A stretch of 64,000 bases of DNA, from NCBI GenBank assembly GCA_903884005.1, contig CAISDA010000079.1, positions 48,983-112,982 of the forward strand, written 5' to 3'. The position numbers were made by a program, and so were the translations under genes. Shown here one piece after another: positions 36,112 through 43,850 of the stretch. Every line of letters starts with the position of its first letter. Within the stretch, counting starts at the first letter, position 1. The stretch comes from an uncultured Ignavibacteriota bacterium (GTDB lineage Bacteria; Bacteroidota; Ignavibacteria; UBA10030; UBA8401). Below the pieces are notes generated by a model. The model had not been told where the DNA came from and did no database searches. It saw only the letters and a program-made list of their open reading frames with translations.

Positions 36112-36858
36112 TTACACTCTTCCTATTTCCATTGCTTTGTCGAGTGTTCCATCCTGTATTGTCGTCATGTGCTGGTCTGTTTCATAGCTGCGATTCAAAT
36201 CGATCATATTGACCATTTCTTCAATGGCGTCGATGTTCGATTCTTCGAGCATGCCTTGCTTGACCACCGTCGCATTGTCTGCCTGAGTCGCCGCGATGCC
36301 GTCTTTCGGAATGAAAAAAGAATTGCCTACTTTTTCGAGATTATACGGTTTCGGAAAGTCGACGATGCTCACACGGCCGACCGCCACATGGTCCACCAAC
36401 ATTTCTCCGTGGGCGGAGATCGAGATGTCTCCCGTCGAAATTTTGCTCCAATTATCGATCCTGAGGGTCCCGGTCGAACCCATCAACGGAAAACCGTCCT
36501 GTGTTTGTATTGTTCCATCCTGCGCGAGTGTAAAATTTCCATTGCGCGTATAGCGGACGCCCTGGGGCGTTTCGACGCTGAAAAATCCATCGCCGAGCAA
36601 GGCGATGTCCAACGGATTGTTCGTCGTCCGGAATGAGCCTTGCGTAAAATCGGTGTACTCTCTGGCGTCGAGCGATGCCAGTTCGCCGCTTCCGGCGTTC
36701 GAGCGCAGCAGGGATTGCTCCTGGTTGAGCACCTGAATGAATACGTTGTCCTTCTTGAATCCCGTCGTGTCGATGTTCGCCAGGTTGTTGGCAATCACTT
36801 CGAGTTTAATGCCATGAGGCTGCATTCCCGACGCTGAGGAAAAGAGTCCTTTGATCAT
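36112..36858 (-). CDS. flgF: Flagellar basal-body rod protein FlgF
   Basis: Proximal rod protein of the FlgF/FlgG family. The 248-aa product has MIKGLFSSASGMQPHGIKLEVIANNLANIDTTGFKKDNVF, GDGFFSVETPQGVRYTRNGNF and ESNIDAIEEMVNMIDLNRSYETDQ. Shorter than FlgG, and the C-terminal GRV ending fits FlgF. Its ATG overlaps the stop of the FhlB-like gene (ATGA). It ends the fliA-led unit. Confidence 0.9.
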   Translation of the reverse strand: MIKGLFSSASGMQPHGIKLEVIANNLANIDTTGFKKDNVFIQVLNQEQSLLRSNAGSGELASLDAREYTDFTQGSFRTTNNPLDIALLGDGFFSVETPQGVRYTRNGNFTLAQDGTIQTQDGFPLMGSTGTLRIDNWSKISTGDISISAHGEMLVDHVAVGRVSIVDFPKPYNLEKVGNSFFIPKDGIAATQADNATVVKQGMLEESNIDAIEEMVNMIDLNRSYETDQHMTTIQDGTLDKAMEIGRV

Positions 36859-37163
36859 ACTGTTCCGCCCCGAGTTTTTTTCAATTGTTCGTTGAGTGAA
36901 TAGACGTATGCCAATATTTCGGCAACGGCCCCGTAGAGTGCTTCTGGTATTTCATCCATGAGCTCCACTTTCGAGAGCACCATTAACAGATCGGCATTTT
37001 GCACGACCGGGATATTGTGCTCGCGTGCGAGCGCGAGAATTTTTGCGGCGATCTCGCCCTGGCCTTTTGCCGTTACGCGCGGTGCGGCGTCGGAATTGGA
37101 TTGGTAGCGCAGCGCCACTGCACCGTTGCGATTTTTTTTCGGTTCCTCATTACGCTGTGACAT
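36855..37163 (-). CDS. FhlB: free-standing FlhB C-terminal domain homologue
   Basis: A 102-aa protein matching the cytoplasmic C-terminal domain of FlhB (AVALRYQSNSDAAPRVTAKGQGEIAAKILALAREHNIPVVQNADLL, EIPEALYGAVAEILAYVYSL). It lacks the NPTH autocleavage site and membrane part, as in B. subtilis YlqH and proteobacterial FhlB. Such proteins can substitute for the FlhB C-domain in export switching. The ATG at 37163 has GGACGG upstream and overlaps the end of the FliK-like gene, the same neighbour order as ylqG-ylqH. Confidence 0.88.
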   Translation of the reverse strand: MSQRNEEPKKNRNGAVALRYQSNSDAAPRVTAKGQGEIAAKILALAREHNIPVVQNADLLMVLSKVELMDEIPEALYGAVAEILAYVYSLNEQLKKTRGGTV

Positions 37164-38418
37164 TGACCGTCCGTCGTAAAAGTGACGCTCCTGGAATTCC
37201 TTTGCGCGCCGTGAGCGACACAGGAAGACACCCCTTCTCGCGCAGGTGCGAAGCAAGTTCATCAATATGCTCTTCGAGCATGCGGGCGTGGTGTTCATCG
37301 TTTACCGTCAGCGCGGCAGACAGTTGCGTACCTGCAAGCCTGCCCGTTGCCGTGACCGTGCCCAATTCTGACAACTCGAATCCGATCCGGAACGAAAGTT
37401 CCAGAGGATGTTCCTGAAACATTCCTCCTCCTGCGCCACCCCCGTGCGACAGGATGGTCAACGACACCGAGCGCAGCATCCCATCAAGCATGATCGGGAT
37501 GTGCAGCGTCATCTCGTTGGCCGCTGGATCGCCGAGCGCGTTCAATTGCTGGGACTCGATGAAGTCGATCGCTTGTCCTGTCAGTGTTCGGATCGGGCGA
37601 CGGCCCTGTGTTCCACCGTCGGCATCCAGCCACGCCAGCAGCGCGAGTAATGATGCTTTCAACGACGTCCCGGTCGGCGCCTCTGCTGACCCGAGGGCCC
37701 ACTTGAGCAGCGAGTTTTCATAATCGATGCCGAGGCCCTTGACCGCCGAACGGATCGAGTCGGTCATTTTTTTGTGGTTCCTGAAATAGCGGGCGATCGG
37801 ATCCTTCACGTCATCCGGCACGTCACTTTCGGCCAGCAGCGCCAGCAAGCCCGATCCGAGTTCGGCCATATCTTCGGATGCCGTTCGTTTCGCCGCGAGA
37901 CGCACATAGGCACTCGTGAGCGGCAGTTTTTTCGACCGGAGAAAATAAATGGCATCGAGCAATTCTTCATCGGATTCATCGCCCACGCCGTCGGAGCGCA
38001 GGTCAAGGATCGCGCGGCGGTTTTCTTCAACGTCGGACTTGCTGATCTTCTGGTTTCGGCTCATCATCTGCGACAGGATCACCGTTGTTAAACGATCGGA
38101 GGTGAGGTTGAGCAGGCGCACGACGGAGTCGACGGTTCCGAACGGATTGACAGTACGGTATTCCATGCCATGGAGCTGCAGCACGAGCGGTTCTGCAGAC
38201 CGGACGGTAAAATACAGCGTGTCGCCGGCCGCAACGGAAATCTCGGTCGTGGCATGCATCTTCATGCCATTGATGGAGATCAGCGACTTGTCCGCGTTCA
38301 GCCTCTCCAGCACCTGGGCTTTGACAACCTGCCCGGCAGTAAAGGGCTGCGTCTGCGCCGGCTGCGCATCGACCGATAACGTGGGCGCCGACGCTCTATA
38401 TGTTGACGATGGAATCAT
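37150..38418 (-). CDS. FliK/YlqG-like flagellar hook-length control protein
   Basis: A 422-aa protein with no signal peptide. The C-terminal ~130 residues resemble the FliK Flg_hook domain: NEMTLHIPIMLDGMLRSVSLTIL, PLELSFRIGFELSELGTVTATGRLAGTQLSAALTVNDEHHARMLEEHIDELASHLREKG. The N-terminal part (AGQVVKAQVLERLNADKSLISINGMKMHATTEISVAAGDTLYFTV) looks like a small beta domain also found in YlqG-type proteins. It is followed by the fhlB-like gene, so it is best seen as YlqG-like. Whether it measures the hook or a second fliK exists cannot be told here. Confidence 0.75.
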   Translation of the reverse strand: MIPSSTYRASAPTLSVDAQPAQTQPFTAGQVVKAQVLERLNADKSLISINGMKMHATTEISVAAGDTLYFTVRSAEPLVLQLHGMEYRTVNPFGTVDSVVRLLNLTSDRLTTVILSQMMSRNQKISKSDVEENRRAILDLRSDGVGDESDEELLDAIYFLRSKKLPLTSAYVRLAAKRTASEDMAELGSGLLALLAESDVPDDVKDPIARYFRNHKKMTDSIRSAVKGLGIDYENSLLKWALGSAEAPTGTSLKASLLALLAWLDADGGTQGRRPIRTLTGQAIDFIESQQLNALGDPAANEMTLHIPIMLDGMLRSVSLTILSHGGGAGGGMFQEHPLELSFRIGFELSELGTVTATGRLAGTQLSAALTVNDEHHARMLEEHIDELASHLREKGCLPVSLTARKGIPGASLLRRTVNVTA

Positions 38419-38428
38419 ACGTGTTCTG

Positions 38429-39166
38429 TCACTTCTTCAACTTCGCAAGCGTCATCGCAAGACGGACTTCGCCGATCCCGATACGGAGGGCCTCGGCGAT
38501 ATGCTGAGGCGGTTCTCGTCTCTGGATTCGCTTCATCACTTCCAGGATCACTTCTTTTTTCGTTTCCCGTTTTTTTTGCAGCAGGTTCATCGTTAAGGCC
38601 GCCTCCGGCATTTCCGTTTCACCGTCATTCACATACGGTGAGGCCGACGCCACAACCGTGTCATCGATCCGTTCCACGGCGTACTCAAGCACCGGTTCCT
38701 CGGCGCGTTGCATGCGGGGCGATTGCTGCGGCAGCGCCGAAACGGCCTCTTGGCGCTGAATGCCGGCGGACGGGGCGTGCGGTGTCCGCACAGGTGATTG
38801 TCTTTTTCGGCGAATGCCATACGACACGACACCGCCCGTTGCCAGCGCTCCTGTGACCAGCGATACAGCCAATGGCCACAGCGGCGCTTTGGGCGCAGGC
38901 TGCGGTACCGGCGCCGGTACCGGAGCAACACTCTTCGCTTGAACGGCTTCCGCGCGCGAACGGTCCAATTCGGATTGAATGATCGACGGAACCGGCTGCT
39001 GTTTGGGTGCGGCGGCGGGAGTGCGGTGCGCCCACTCGTGCTTTGGGGCTACCGGCTGATCGGCCTTGCCGACGCCGGTTGTCTGCACCGCTTGCTGCGG
39101 TTCCTGTGCGTTCGCACAGCACATCCATACAAGTATCATCACAACCAGGCGTACCGAATGTCTCAT
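38429..39166 (-). CDS. SwrB-like membrane protein with C-terminal helix-turn-helix-like segment
   Basis: A 245-aa protein. It has a signal-like start (MRHSVRLVVMILVWMCCANAQ), a Pro/Gln/Ala-rich stretch, a transmembrane helix (~97-118: WPLAVSLVTGALATGGVVSYGI) with positive RRKR after it, a disordered linker, and a conserved-looking C-terminus RIQRREPPQHIAEALRIGIGEVRLAM. That tail resembles the IAExLxIGxGEVxL motif of SwrB/DUF6115 and DUF2802 proteins. In B. subtilis swrB sits beside sigD in the flagellar operon and activates export assembly; the neighbourhood here is similar. The assignment is by layout and tail only. Overlaps the kinase stop by ATGA. Confidence 0.5.
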   Translation of the reverse strand: MRHSVRLVVMILVWMCCANAQEPQQAVQTTGVGKADQPVAPKHEWAHRTPAAAPKQQPVPSIIQSELDRSRAEAVQAKSVAPVPAPVPQPAPKAPLWPLAVSLVTGALATGGVVSYGIRRKRQSPVRTPHAPSAGIQRQEAVSALPQQSPRMQRAEEPVLEYAVERIDDTVVASASPYVNDGETEMPEAALTMNLLQKKRETKKEVILEVMKRIQRREPPQHIAEALRIGIGEVRLAMTLAKLKK

Positions 39167-40509
39167 ACATTTCTCCTGACGGGAATGGCGATCGAAAATG
39201 TCGTGCCGATGCCGATCTGACTTTCCACGGTAATGCTACCTTCATGCTGCTTAATGATGCGGTGGGCCACCGATAATCCGAGTCCGGTTCCTTTTCCTTT
39301 TTCTTTCGTCGTGAAGAATGCCTGAAACACCTTTGCCAGATTTTCGGGCTCTATGCCTTCGCCCGTATCGCTGAAATGCAGGCGCACAAACCCGTTGATG
39401 TATTCCGTGTGAATGAGGAGGCGACCGCCGTCCGGCATGGCGTCACGCGCATTCATGATGAGATTTAAGAACACCTGTTGGAGATACAGCGTATTGCCGA
39501 AAATTTGCGGCACGTTCTCCGCCAGCTCAACAACCAATTCAACCTTGCCGCTCTTGAACTGGTGCCGGACGAGTTCCGCCACCTCTTTGATCGCTCCGTT
39601 GATCTGCACAAGTTCGAGCGGAAATTCATCGGGGACGGCGCGCGTAAAATCGAGCAGCCGGCGCGTGATCTTCACGAGCCGGTCGATCTGCTGAGACATG
39701 GTCTCGAGCCAGTTCTCAGGCTGTATGCCGCGTTTGTGGAGCTCCATCTGGCCCAGCAGGATCTGCACTGGATTCTTTATTTCATGGATCACCGCACCGG
39801 CCATTTCTCCGACAGCGGCGAGTTTCGACGATTGGAGCATTTGCGCCTGGCTCGTCTTGATGTCTTCCTGCGCGTGATTCAATTCGGTGTATGTGCGCCA
39901 GTTTTCGACGCCGACGGCGGCGCTGTTGGCCAGGATCGAGAGCAGCTGCAGGTCGTGATTCGTAAATTCTTCCTGGCTCTTGGACGTGTGGAGGATGAAG
40001 ACGCCGATGCCGTCGTTGCGCACCAGCAGCGGTACGATCACGAAGTGCATCGCGCCATATGCCGCAAGATCGGGAATGATGACGGGTTTTTTTTCTGCGA
40101 TAACCCAGTCCAGGATGCCCTCTTCGAGCTGCTGATTGACGATATCGTCAAACTGCATCTGTGACGATTGAATGAACGGCGCCAATTTATTCCGTTCTTT
40201 GTTATACAGAAAAATATTGCATTCGGTGCTGGGAGCAACCTGCATGCTGAGACTGCGCAGCGTTTCGGCGATCTTTTCCGGCTCGACCGTTGTGCTCACT
40301 ACTTCGGAGATCTGCTGCATCGCGATCATTTCATCGATGCTCGCCCTCATTTCGTCGGTGTTGCGGCTCGACCGTTCAAGCTCCTGCTCTAACAGCGCGA
40401 TGCGCTCTTCAAGCATCCGCACATACGCAGCCTGCGTGTCATCCTCGTGTGTCGAGTCGCTGCCGTCATACTCGGGCGACGCATACGTTTGTCCCAATTG
40501 CCGGATCAT
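39163..40509 (-). CDS. GAF-domain histidine kinase, NtrB/FlgS-like, no receiver
   Basis: A 448-aa soluble kinase: N-terminal coiled coil (~25-65), GAF (~75-215), HisKA with AGAVIHEIKNPVQILLGQMEL (~240) and HATPase_c (NLIMNARDAMPDGG, FSDTGEGIEPENLAKVF, GKGTGLGLSVAHRIIKQHEG). The HEIKNP H-box is of the HPK4/NtrB type that in Helicobacter (FlgS) and Campylobacter drives sigma54-dependent flagellar genes. Its partner regulator is not in this window. It lies in the fliA unit, between the HDOD gene (2-nt gap) and the SwrB-like gene. Confidence 0.88.
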   Translation of the reverse strand: MIRQLGQTYASPEYDGSDSTHEDDTQAAYVRMLEERIALLEQELERSSRNTDEMRASIDEMIAMQQISEVVSTTVEPEKIAETLRSLSMQVAPSTECNIFLYNKERNKLAPFIQSSQMQFDDIVNQQLEEGILDWVIAEKKPVIIPDLAAYGAMHFVIVPLLVRNDGIGVFILHTSKSQEEFTNHDLQLLSILANSAAVGVENWRTYTELNHAQEDIKTSQAQMLQSSKLAAVGEMAGAVIHEIKNPVQILLGQMELHKRGIQPENWLETMSQQIDRLVKITRRLLDFTRAVPDEFPLELVQINGAIKEVAELVRHQFKSGKVELVVELAENVPQIFGNTLYLQQVFLNLIMNARDAMPDGGRLLIHTEYINGFVRLHFSDTGEGIEPENLAKVFQAFFTTKEKGKGTGLGLSVAHRIIKQHEGSITVESQIGIGTTFSIAIPVRRNV

Positions 40510-40511
40510 CG

Positions 40512-41384
40512 TTAGTCGCTAAAGTTGTGAGTCTTTTCGAGATCTTCTTCGAAAATTGATTTATATTTTTCGACGAGCGTATCCACATACGATGCGTCGT
40601 GGAAACGAAGCGTCTGCAGGGCGTTCACATCGAACTCGACGCCGTAATCGAACATGCTGGTGCCGAGATTCATTTTCTGGCACATGACGTCGCTCAGATG
40701 GATGAGAGCGACCAATTCCTTGTTCACGTCCGCCTGATTCGGCCGATGGTGGTTGATGATCACATCGGTCAGCTGCGGCGGAAGATTCCAGCGTTCGGCA
40801 AGCCATCCGCCGATTTCCTGATGCGTCACGCCGATGACAGCCTTCTCCGCGTCATAGAAGGGAATCGCCTCTTCCCGCTGCAGGCGTATCACTTCCCGGA
40901 AATCCTTGTTGAAATACCGGTGAAAGATCGGCATGCCGATGTCGTGCAATAATCCGCCGACGAATGCCTCTCCGCTGACGCGGTATCCGAGGTCGCGCGC
41001 CAGACGGCGTGCTGCGACGCCGCAGGTGATCGAATGATCCCAAAATTTATTTGTGTCAAAATGTTCGTCGGAACGCCGCTGCAGCGCGCTCATCAATGAA
41101 AGACTGATCACCACTTCTTTCACAGCGTCGAACCCTAGAACAATGATGGCGAAATCGATCGTCGCAATACGCCGTGGAAAACCGTAGAACGGCGAATTTG
41201 CGATACGCAATACTTTGGCCGTCAGCGCCTGATCGGTGCTGATCACTTTACCCAGTTTCGAGGCACTCGTCCTGGGATTATCGATGAGATCCACGACTTC
41301 CATGGCAACGGCAGGCAGCGCCGGCAGTTGGATCTCCGATTCGATAGTGGCCCTGATCTGATCTATTTTATATTGCAGCGACAC
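40512..41384 (-). CDS. HDOD domain protein
   Basis: A 290-aa protein dominated by one HDOD domain: LPALPAVAMEVVDLIDNPRTSASKLGKVISTDQALTAKVLRIANSPFYGF, VISLSLMSAL, ARDLGYRVSGEAFVGGLLHDIGM and HQEIGGWLAERWNLP. HDOD proteins are regulatory relatives of HD hydrolases and often control motility; they are usually non-enzymatic. Starts at GTG with AGGGGAG eight bases upstream, overlapping the end of the HDOD/sigma4 chimera. Its first ~80 residues resemble the N-terminus of that chimera, suggesting duplication. Confidence 0.88.
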   Translation of the reverse strand: MSLQYKIDQIRATIESEIQLPALPAVAMEVVDLIDNPRTSASKLGKVISTDQALTAKVLRIANSPFYGFPRRIATIDFAIIVLGFDAVKEVVISLSLMSALQRRSDEHFDTNKFWDHSITCGVAARRLARDLGYRVSGEAFVGGLLHDIGMPIFHRYFNKDFREVIRLQREEAIPFYDAEKAVIGVTHQEIGGWLAERWNLPPQLTDVIINHHRPNQADVNKELVALIHLSDVMCQKMNLGTSMFDYGVEFDVNALQTLRFHDASYVDTLVEKYKSIFEEDLEKTHNFSD

Positions 41385-42057
41385 GTGCCGGCTCCCCTAT
41401 GTCTATTTTTAGTGACACCTCGTGCAGCGCCTCACTATAGAGTTGATTGACCCTGGCCCCCGATAATCCAAGGACGCTTCCGATCTCGTCGAACGTCGCC
41501 TCCTCATAATAATACAGCATCATGATCAGCCGTTCGCGCGGTGCCAATTGTTTCAGCGCGGCACCGATCTGAGCCGACGCCTGATGGTCCGTCTGCGGCT
41601 TCATCACCTCGTCGGCCGTATGGTGCTTTTGATAATCGCCGTCCTGCACCACAAGCGATGTCAGATCGCTGATGAGCCGTTTTGTTGCGTCAACCTGTTT
41701 CGGCGACGGCTGCCATGGCTCTGCGGTGTCGAGATACACATCGATCTTTTTTTGTATCTTCCCCACAGTGTCGGAACTCAGCACGACATCCTTCAATTTT
41801 TCATGTCCCAAAATGCTGACGGCAAAATCGACCGCCGATACCCGGTGGGAAAAGCCGTACAACGGCGAATTCACAGCCCTGAGCAGACGCTTGGCCAACT
41901 GTTCGTCTGCACTGATCTCGCGTCCGATCTTAGCCGTACTGACGCGGGGATTGTTCAAGAGTTCCATGATCCGCAACATTCGCGCGAAAGATGCCAGCGT
42001 AACGGGCGATGAAAGGGGCTCCCTTTTTGCCGTGTTCATATCCGTGTCGGTCATCAT
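41368..42057 (-). CDS. Chimera: N-terminal half of an HDOD domain joined to sigma factor region 4
   Basis: A 229-aa protein. Residues ~18-96 match the first half of an HDOD domain (MLRIMELLNNPRVSTAKIGREISADEQLAKRLLRAVNSPLYGFSHRVSAVDFAVSILG), clearly akin to the next gene. It lacks the HD half (no LLHDIG). Residues ~164-217 match sigma70 region 4 (LKQLAPRERLIMMLYYYEEATFDEIGSVLGLSGARVNQLYSEAL), clearly akin to the preceding fliA (LKRLPRRERLIVTLYYYEGATFDEIGRILG). There is no region 2, so it cannot melt a promoter alone. It may bind the polymerase flap or -35 DNA and modulate FliA; that is inference. It lies 7 nt after fliA. Confidence 0.82.
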   Translation of the reverse strand: MMTDTDMNTAKREPLSSPVTLASFARMLRIMELLNNPRVSTAKIGREISADEQLAKRLLRAVNSPLYGFSHRVSAVDFAVSILGHEKLKDVVLSSDTVGKIQKKIDVYLDTAEPWQPSPKQVDATKRLISDLTSLVVQDGDYQKHHTADEVMKPQTDHQASAQIGAALKQLAPRERLIMMLYYYEEATFDEIGSVLGLSGARVNQLYSEALHEVSLKIDIGEPARVAAI

Positions 42058-42064
42058 ACGAGTG

Positions 42065-42802
42065 TCATCCTCTTATTTCCATTTCCAAACGTAAATCGGT
42101 TAATATTTTTGAATGAATTTGCGAGACACGCGACTCCGATACTCCGAGAATCCTTCCGATCTCATCGAATGTTGCTCCCTCATAATAATAGAGCGTCACA
42201 ATGAGGCGTTCGCGGCGAGGCAGCCGCTTCAACGCATCGATCATCGTCTGCTTCGCTTCCTGTTCTTCATACTCTTTGGCAATATTTTGCGTCGTATCGG
42301 CGATGATTTCATGCCGCGACGTCTGTTCATCCGCGATGAAATCGTCGAGAGACAGGGTCTGCGACGACTGCAGAAGTGACAGCAGCTGATGATACTCCTG
42401 CTCTCCCATCTTCAATGCGAGCGCAATTTCAACATGCGTGGCTTCTCTTCCCAATTTTTGTTCCGTCGCCGACGCCGTCTGGAAAATTTTCCGCGATTGG
42501 TCGCGCACCGAGCGAGGCATGGTGTCCACGCGGCGCAATTCGTCCAGGATCATCCCTTTGATGCGGGGAATGGCATACGTTTCAAATTTCACACCCACAC
42601 TCGGATCGTATCGCTCCACTGCTTCGTGCAAACCGAGAATCCCAAAATGAAGCACATCCTGCGATTCTAACACTGCCGCTGCAGGCAAATAGAGGTGTTG
42701 TGCGACATATTTCACAAGGCCGATATACTGCGACACCAGAAGCTTCCTCAGCTCTGGCGAACGTGTAACGCCAAATGTGTCCCACCGCTCTTGCGTCGTC
42801 AT
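42065..42802 (-). CDS. fliA: Flagellar sigma factor FliA (sigma28)
   Basis: A 245-aa sigma factor for late flagellar genes. Region 2: YIGLVKYVAQHLYLPAAAVLESQDVLHFGILGLHEAVERYDPSVGVKFETYAIPRIKGMILDELR; region 3: MPRSVRDQSRKIFQTASATEQKLGREATHVEIALALKM; region 4: ALKRLPRRERLIVTLYYYEGATFDEIGRILGVSESRVSQIHSKIL. Second gene of its unit, 7 nt after a small membrane-protein gene. Confidence 0.95.
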   Translation of the reverse strand: MTTQERWDTFGVTRSPELRKLLVSQYIGLVKYVAQHLYLPAAAVLESQDVLHFGILGLHEAVERYDPSVGVKFETYAIPRIKGMILDELRRVDTMPRSVRDQSRKIFQTASATEQKLGREATHVEIALALKMGEQEYHQLLSLLQSSQTLSLDDFIADEQTSRHEIIADTTQNIAKEYEEQEAKQTMIDALKRLPRRERLIVTLYYYEGATFDEIGRILGVSESRVSQIHSKILTDLRLEMEIRG

Positions 42803-42809
42803 TGGTTAC

Positions 42810-43040
42810 TCACGAGGCTTTCGTTTCTGAAATGTGCGGCCCTGTATGATCCCGATGGTTCCTCGCCTGCGTTGAAAATATGATCGAAAGGAATCCGACG
42901 AGCCCCATGACTCCAGTGGCGCCGATAAAAACGATGAATGCGCGCATGACAACATCGAGGATCTCCCCTCCGCTCATCGAAAACAATACGATGGATACAA
43001 AAAACAACAAAAGGCCGATTTGGAAAATGATCTTGTTCAT
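42810..43040 (-). CDS. Small two-helix membrane protein, first gene of the fliA unit
   Basis: A 76-aa protein with two probable transmembrane helices (KIIFQIGLLLFFVSIVLFSM and ~30-52 FIVFIGATGVMGLVGFLSIIF) and a polar His-rich tail. I do not recognise a family. The ATG at 43040 has AGGAGG ten bases upstream, the strongest ribosome-binding site nearby; a longer frame to 43142 would run over the promoter. Co-transcription with fliA suggests a role in flagellar assembly or placement. Confidence 0.7.
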   Translation of the reverse strand: MNKIIFQIGLLLFFVSIVLFSMSGGEILDVVMRAFIVFIGATGVMGLVGFLSIIFSTQARNHRDHTGPHISETKAS

Positions 43041-43084
43041 TGTGTCTCTCCCTCCTGGTGAAAATTTTCTCTCTCTTATTATTC

Positions 43085-43101
43085 CTTCAAAGACTATACC
43101 A
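43085..43101 (-). promoter_or_regulatory. Flagellar promoter element, copy B (fliA unit)
   Basis: Minus-strand TGGTATAGTCTTTGAAG, identical to copy A at 35910-35926, ending 44 nt before the ATG at 43040. Flanking bases differ (CTGG versus TTGG before; GAATAA versus TAATG after), so the shared 17-mer is the conserved unit. Confidence 0.7.
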
Positions 43102-43158
43102 GTATTTTCTGAAATTTGTCCCAAAATATTGGCCGGATTCAATGGTTTTTAAATCATA

Positions 43159-43225
43159 CCGTCCCCCTGGACAGATTTTTCTGCCAATAATAGGCACATT
43201 GGCTATTATTATCCATTGAGGACGG
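43159..43225 (-). other. Imperfect nested hairpin upstream of the fliA unit
   Basis: On the minus strand an outer CCGTCC/GGACGG pair encloses an inner perfect 8-bp AATAATAG/CTATTATT stem. It lies between the GNAT stop and the copy B promoter. It could be a weak terminator for the GNAT-side transcript or part of a regulator-binding region. No known riboswitch class was recognised. Confidence 0.35.
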
Positions 43226-43250
43226 GAATTTTGACCCTATCGGTGAGGGC

Positions 43251-43850
43251 TTATAGGCTGCGGGTGATGTCGCGCCGGACGATCGCGCGCGATTTTCCGT
43301 TCCTCTGCACAACGGTGAATCCGTTTCTCTCGAACACGGAGAGCGGACCTGTCCACAGAAACGGATCGGGAATTTTTTTTGCGTAGGGAATCGCGGGGTA
43401 TGCTTCGAGTGTCGTGATGCCGTTTGTTTCTGCAAATGCAATGGCGCCGCGTATGAGCGCGTCTGCAACACCGGCGCGGCGTAATTCTTTCTTCACAAAA
43501 AAGCACGTAATGGACCAGACCGGCTTCTCGTCTATTCGCTTCAGCGAACGGGAATGCTCGATCCGCCAATACGCCTCGCGCGGAGCCAGCGCCACCCAGC
43601 CGATCGGATCGCCCTCGATCGTCGCGATCAATCCAACCGGTGCGTTGCTCTCCACGATCTCCTTCATTGCTTGTTTTGTGCCGTCGTATTTTTTTTCCTC
43701 GAACTCTTTGCGGGGCAGGCGGAACGACATGCACCAGCAGCCCCCGCATCCGCCCTTCTCTCCCATCAATGCTTCAAAGAGTTTCCAATTCTTCGGCGTG
43801 AGGCTTTCACACTTCACGTCAGTTGCTTCGTCGCCATCCTTCATTGTCAT
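43251..43850 (-). CDS. GNAT-family N-acetyltransferase
   Basis: A 199-aa acetyltransferase. The acetyl-CoA site is in ITCFFVKKELRRAGVADALIRGAIAFAETNG, preceded by IGWVALAPREAYWRIEHSR and followed by YERNGF-like VFERNGFTVV. An N-terminal Cys cluster (GGCGGCWCMSFRLP) is characteristic of a subgroup of unknown substrate. The ATG overlaps the stop of the Kir-channel gene (TGATGA), with GGAGG upstream. Confidence 0.82.
   Translation of the reverse strand: MTMKDGDEATDVKCESLTPKNWKLFEALMGEKGGCGGCWCMSFRLPRKEFEEKKYDGTKQAMKEIVESNAPVGLIATIEGDPIGWVALAPREAYWRIEHSRSLKRIDEKPVWSITCFFVKKELRRAGVADALIRGAIAFAETNGITTLEAYPAIPYAKKIPDPFLWTGPLSVFERNGFTVVQRNGKSRAIVRRDITRSL

Noticed and set aside
43159..43225. Possible cyclic-di-GMP (GEMM) riboswitch upstream of the fliA unit
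   Set aside because: The conserved GEMM core and tetraloop-receptor are not seen, and the element lies upstream of the likely promoter.
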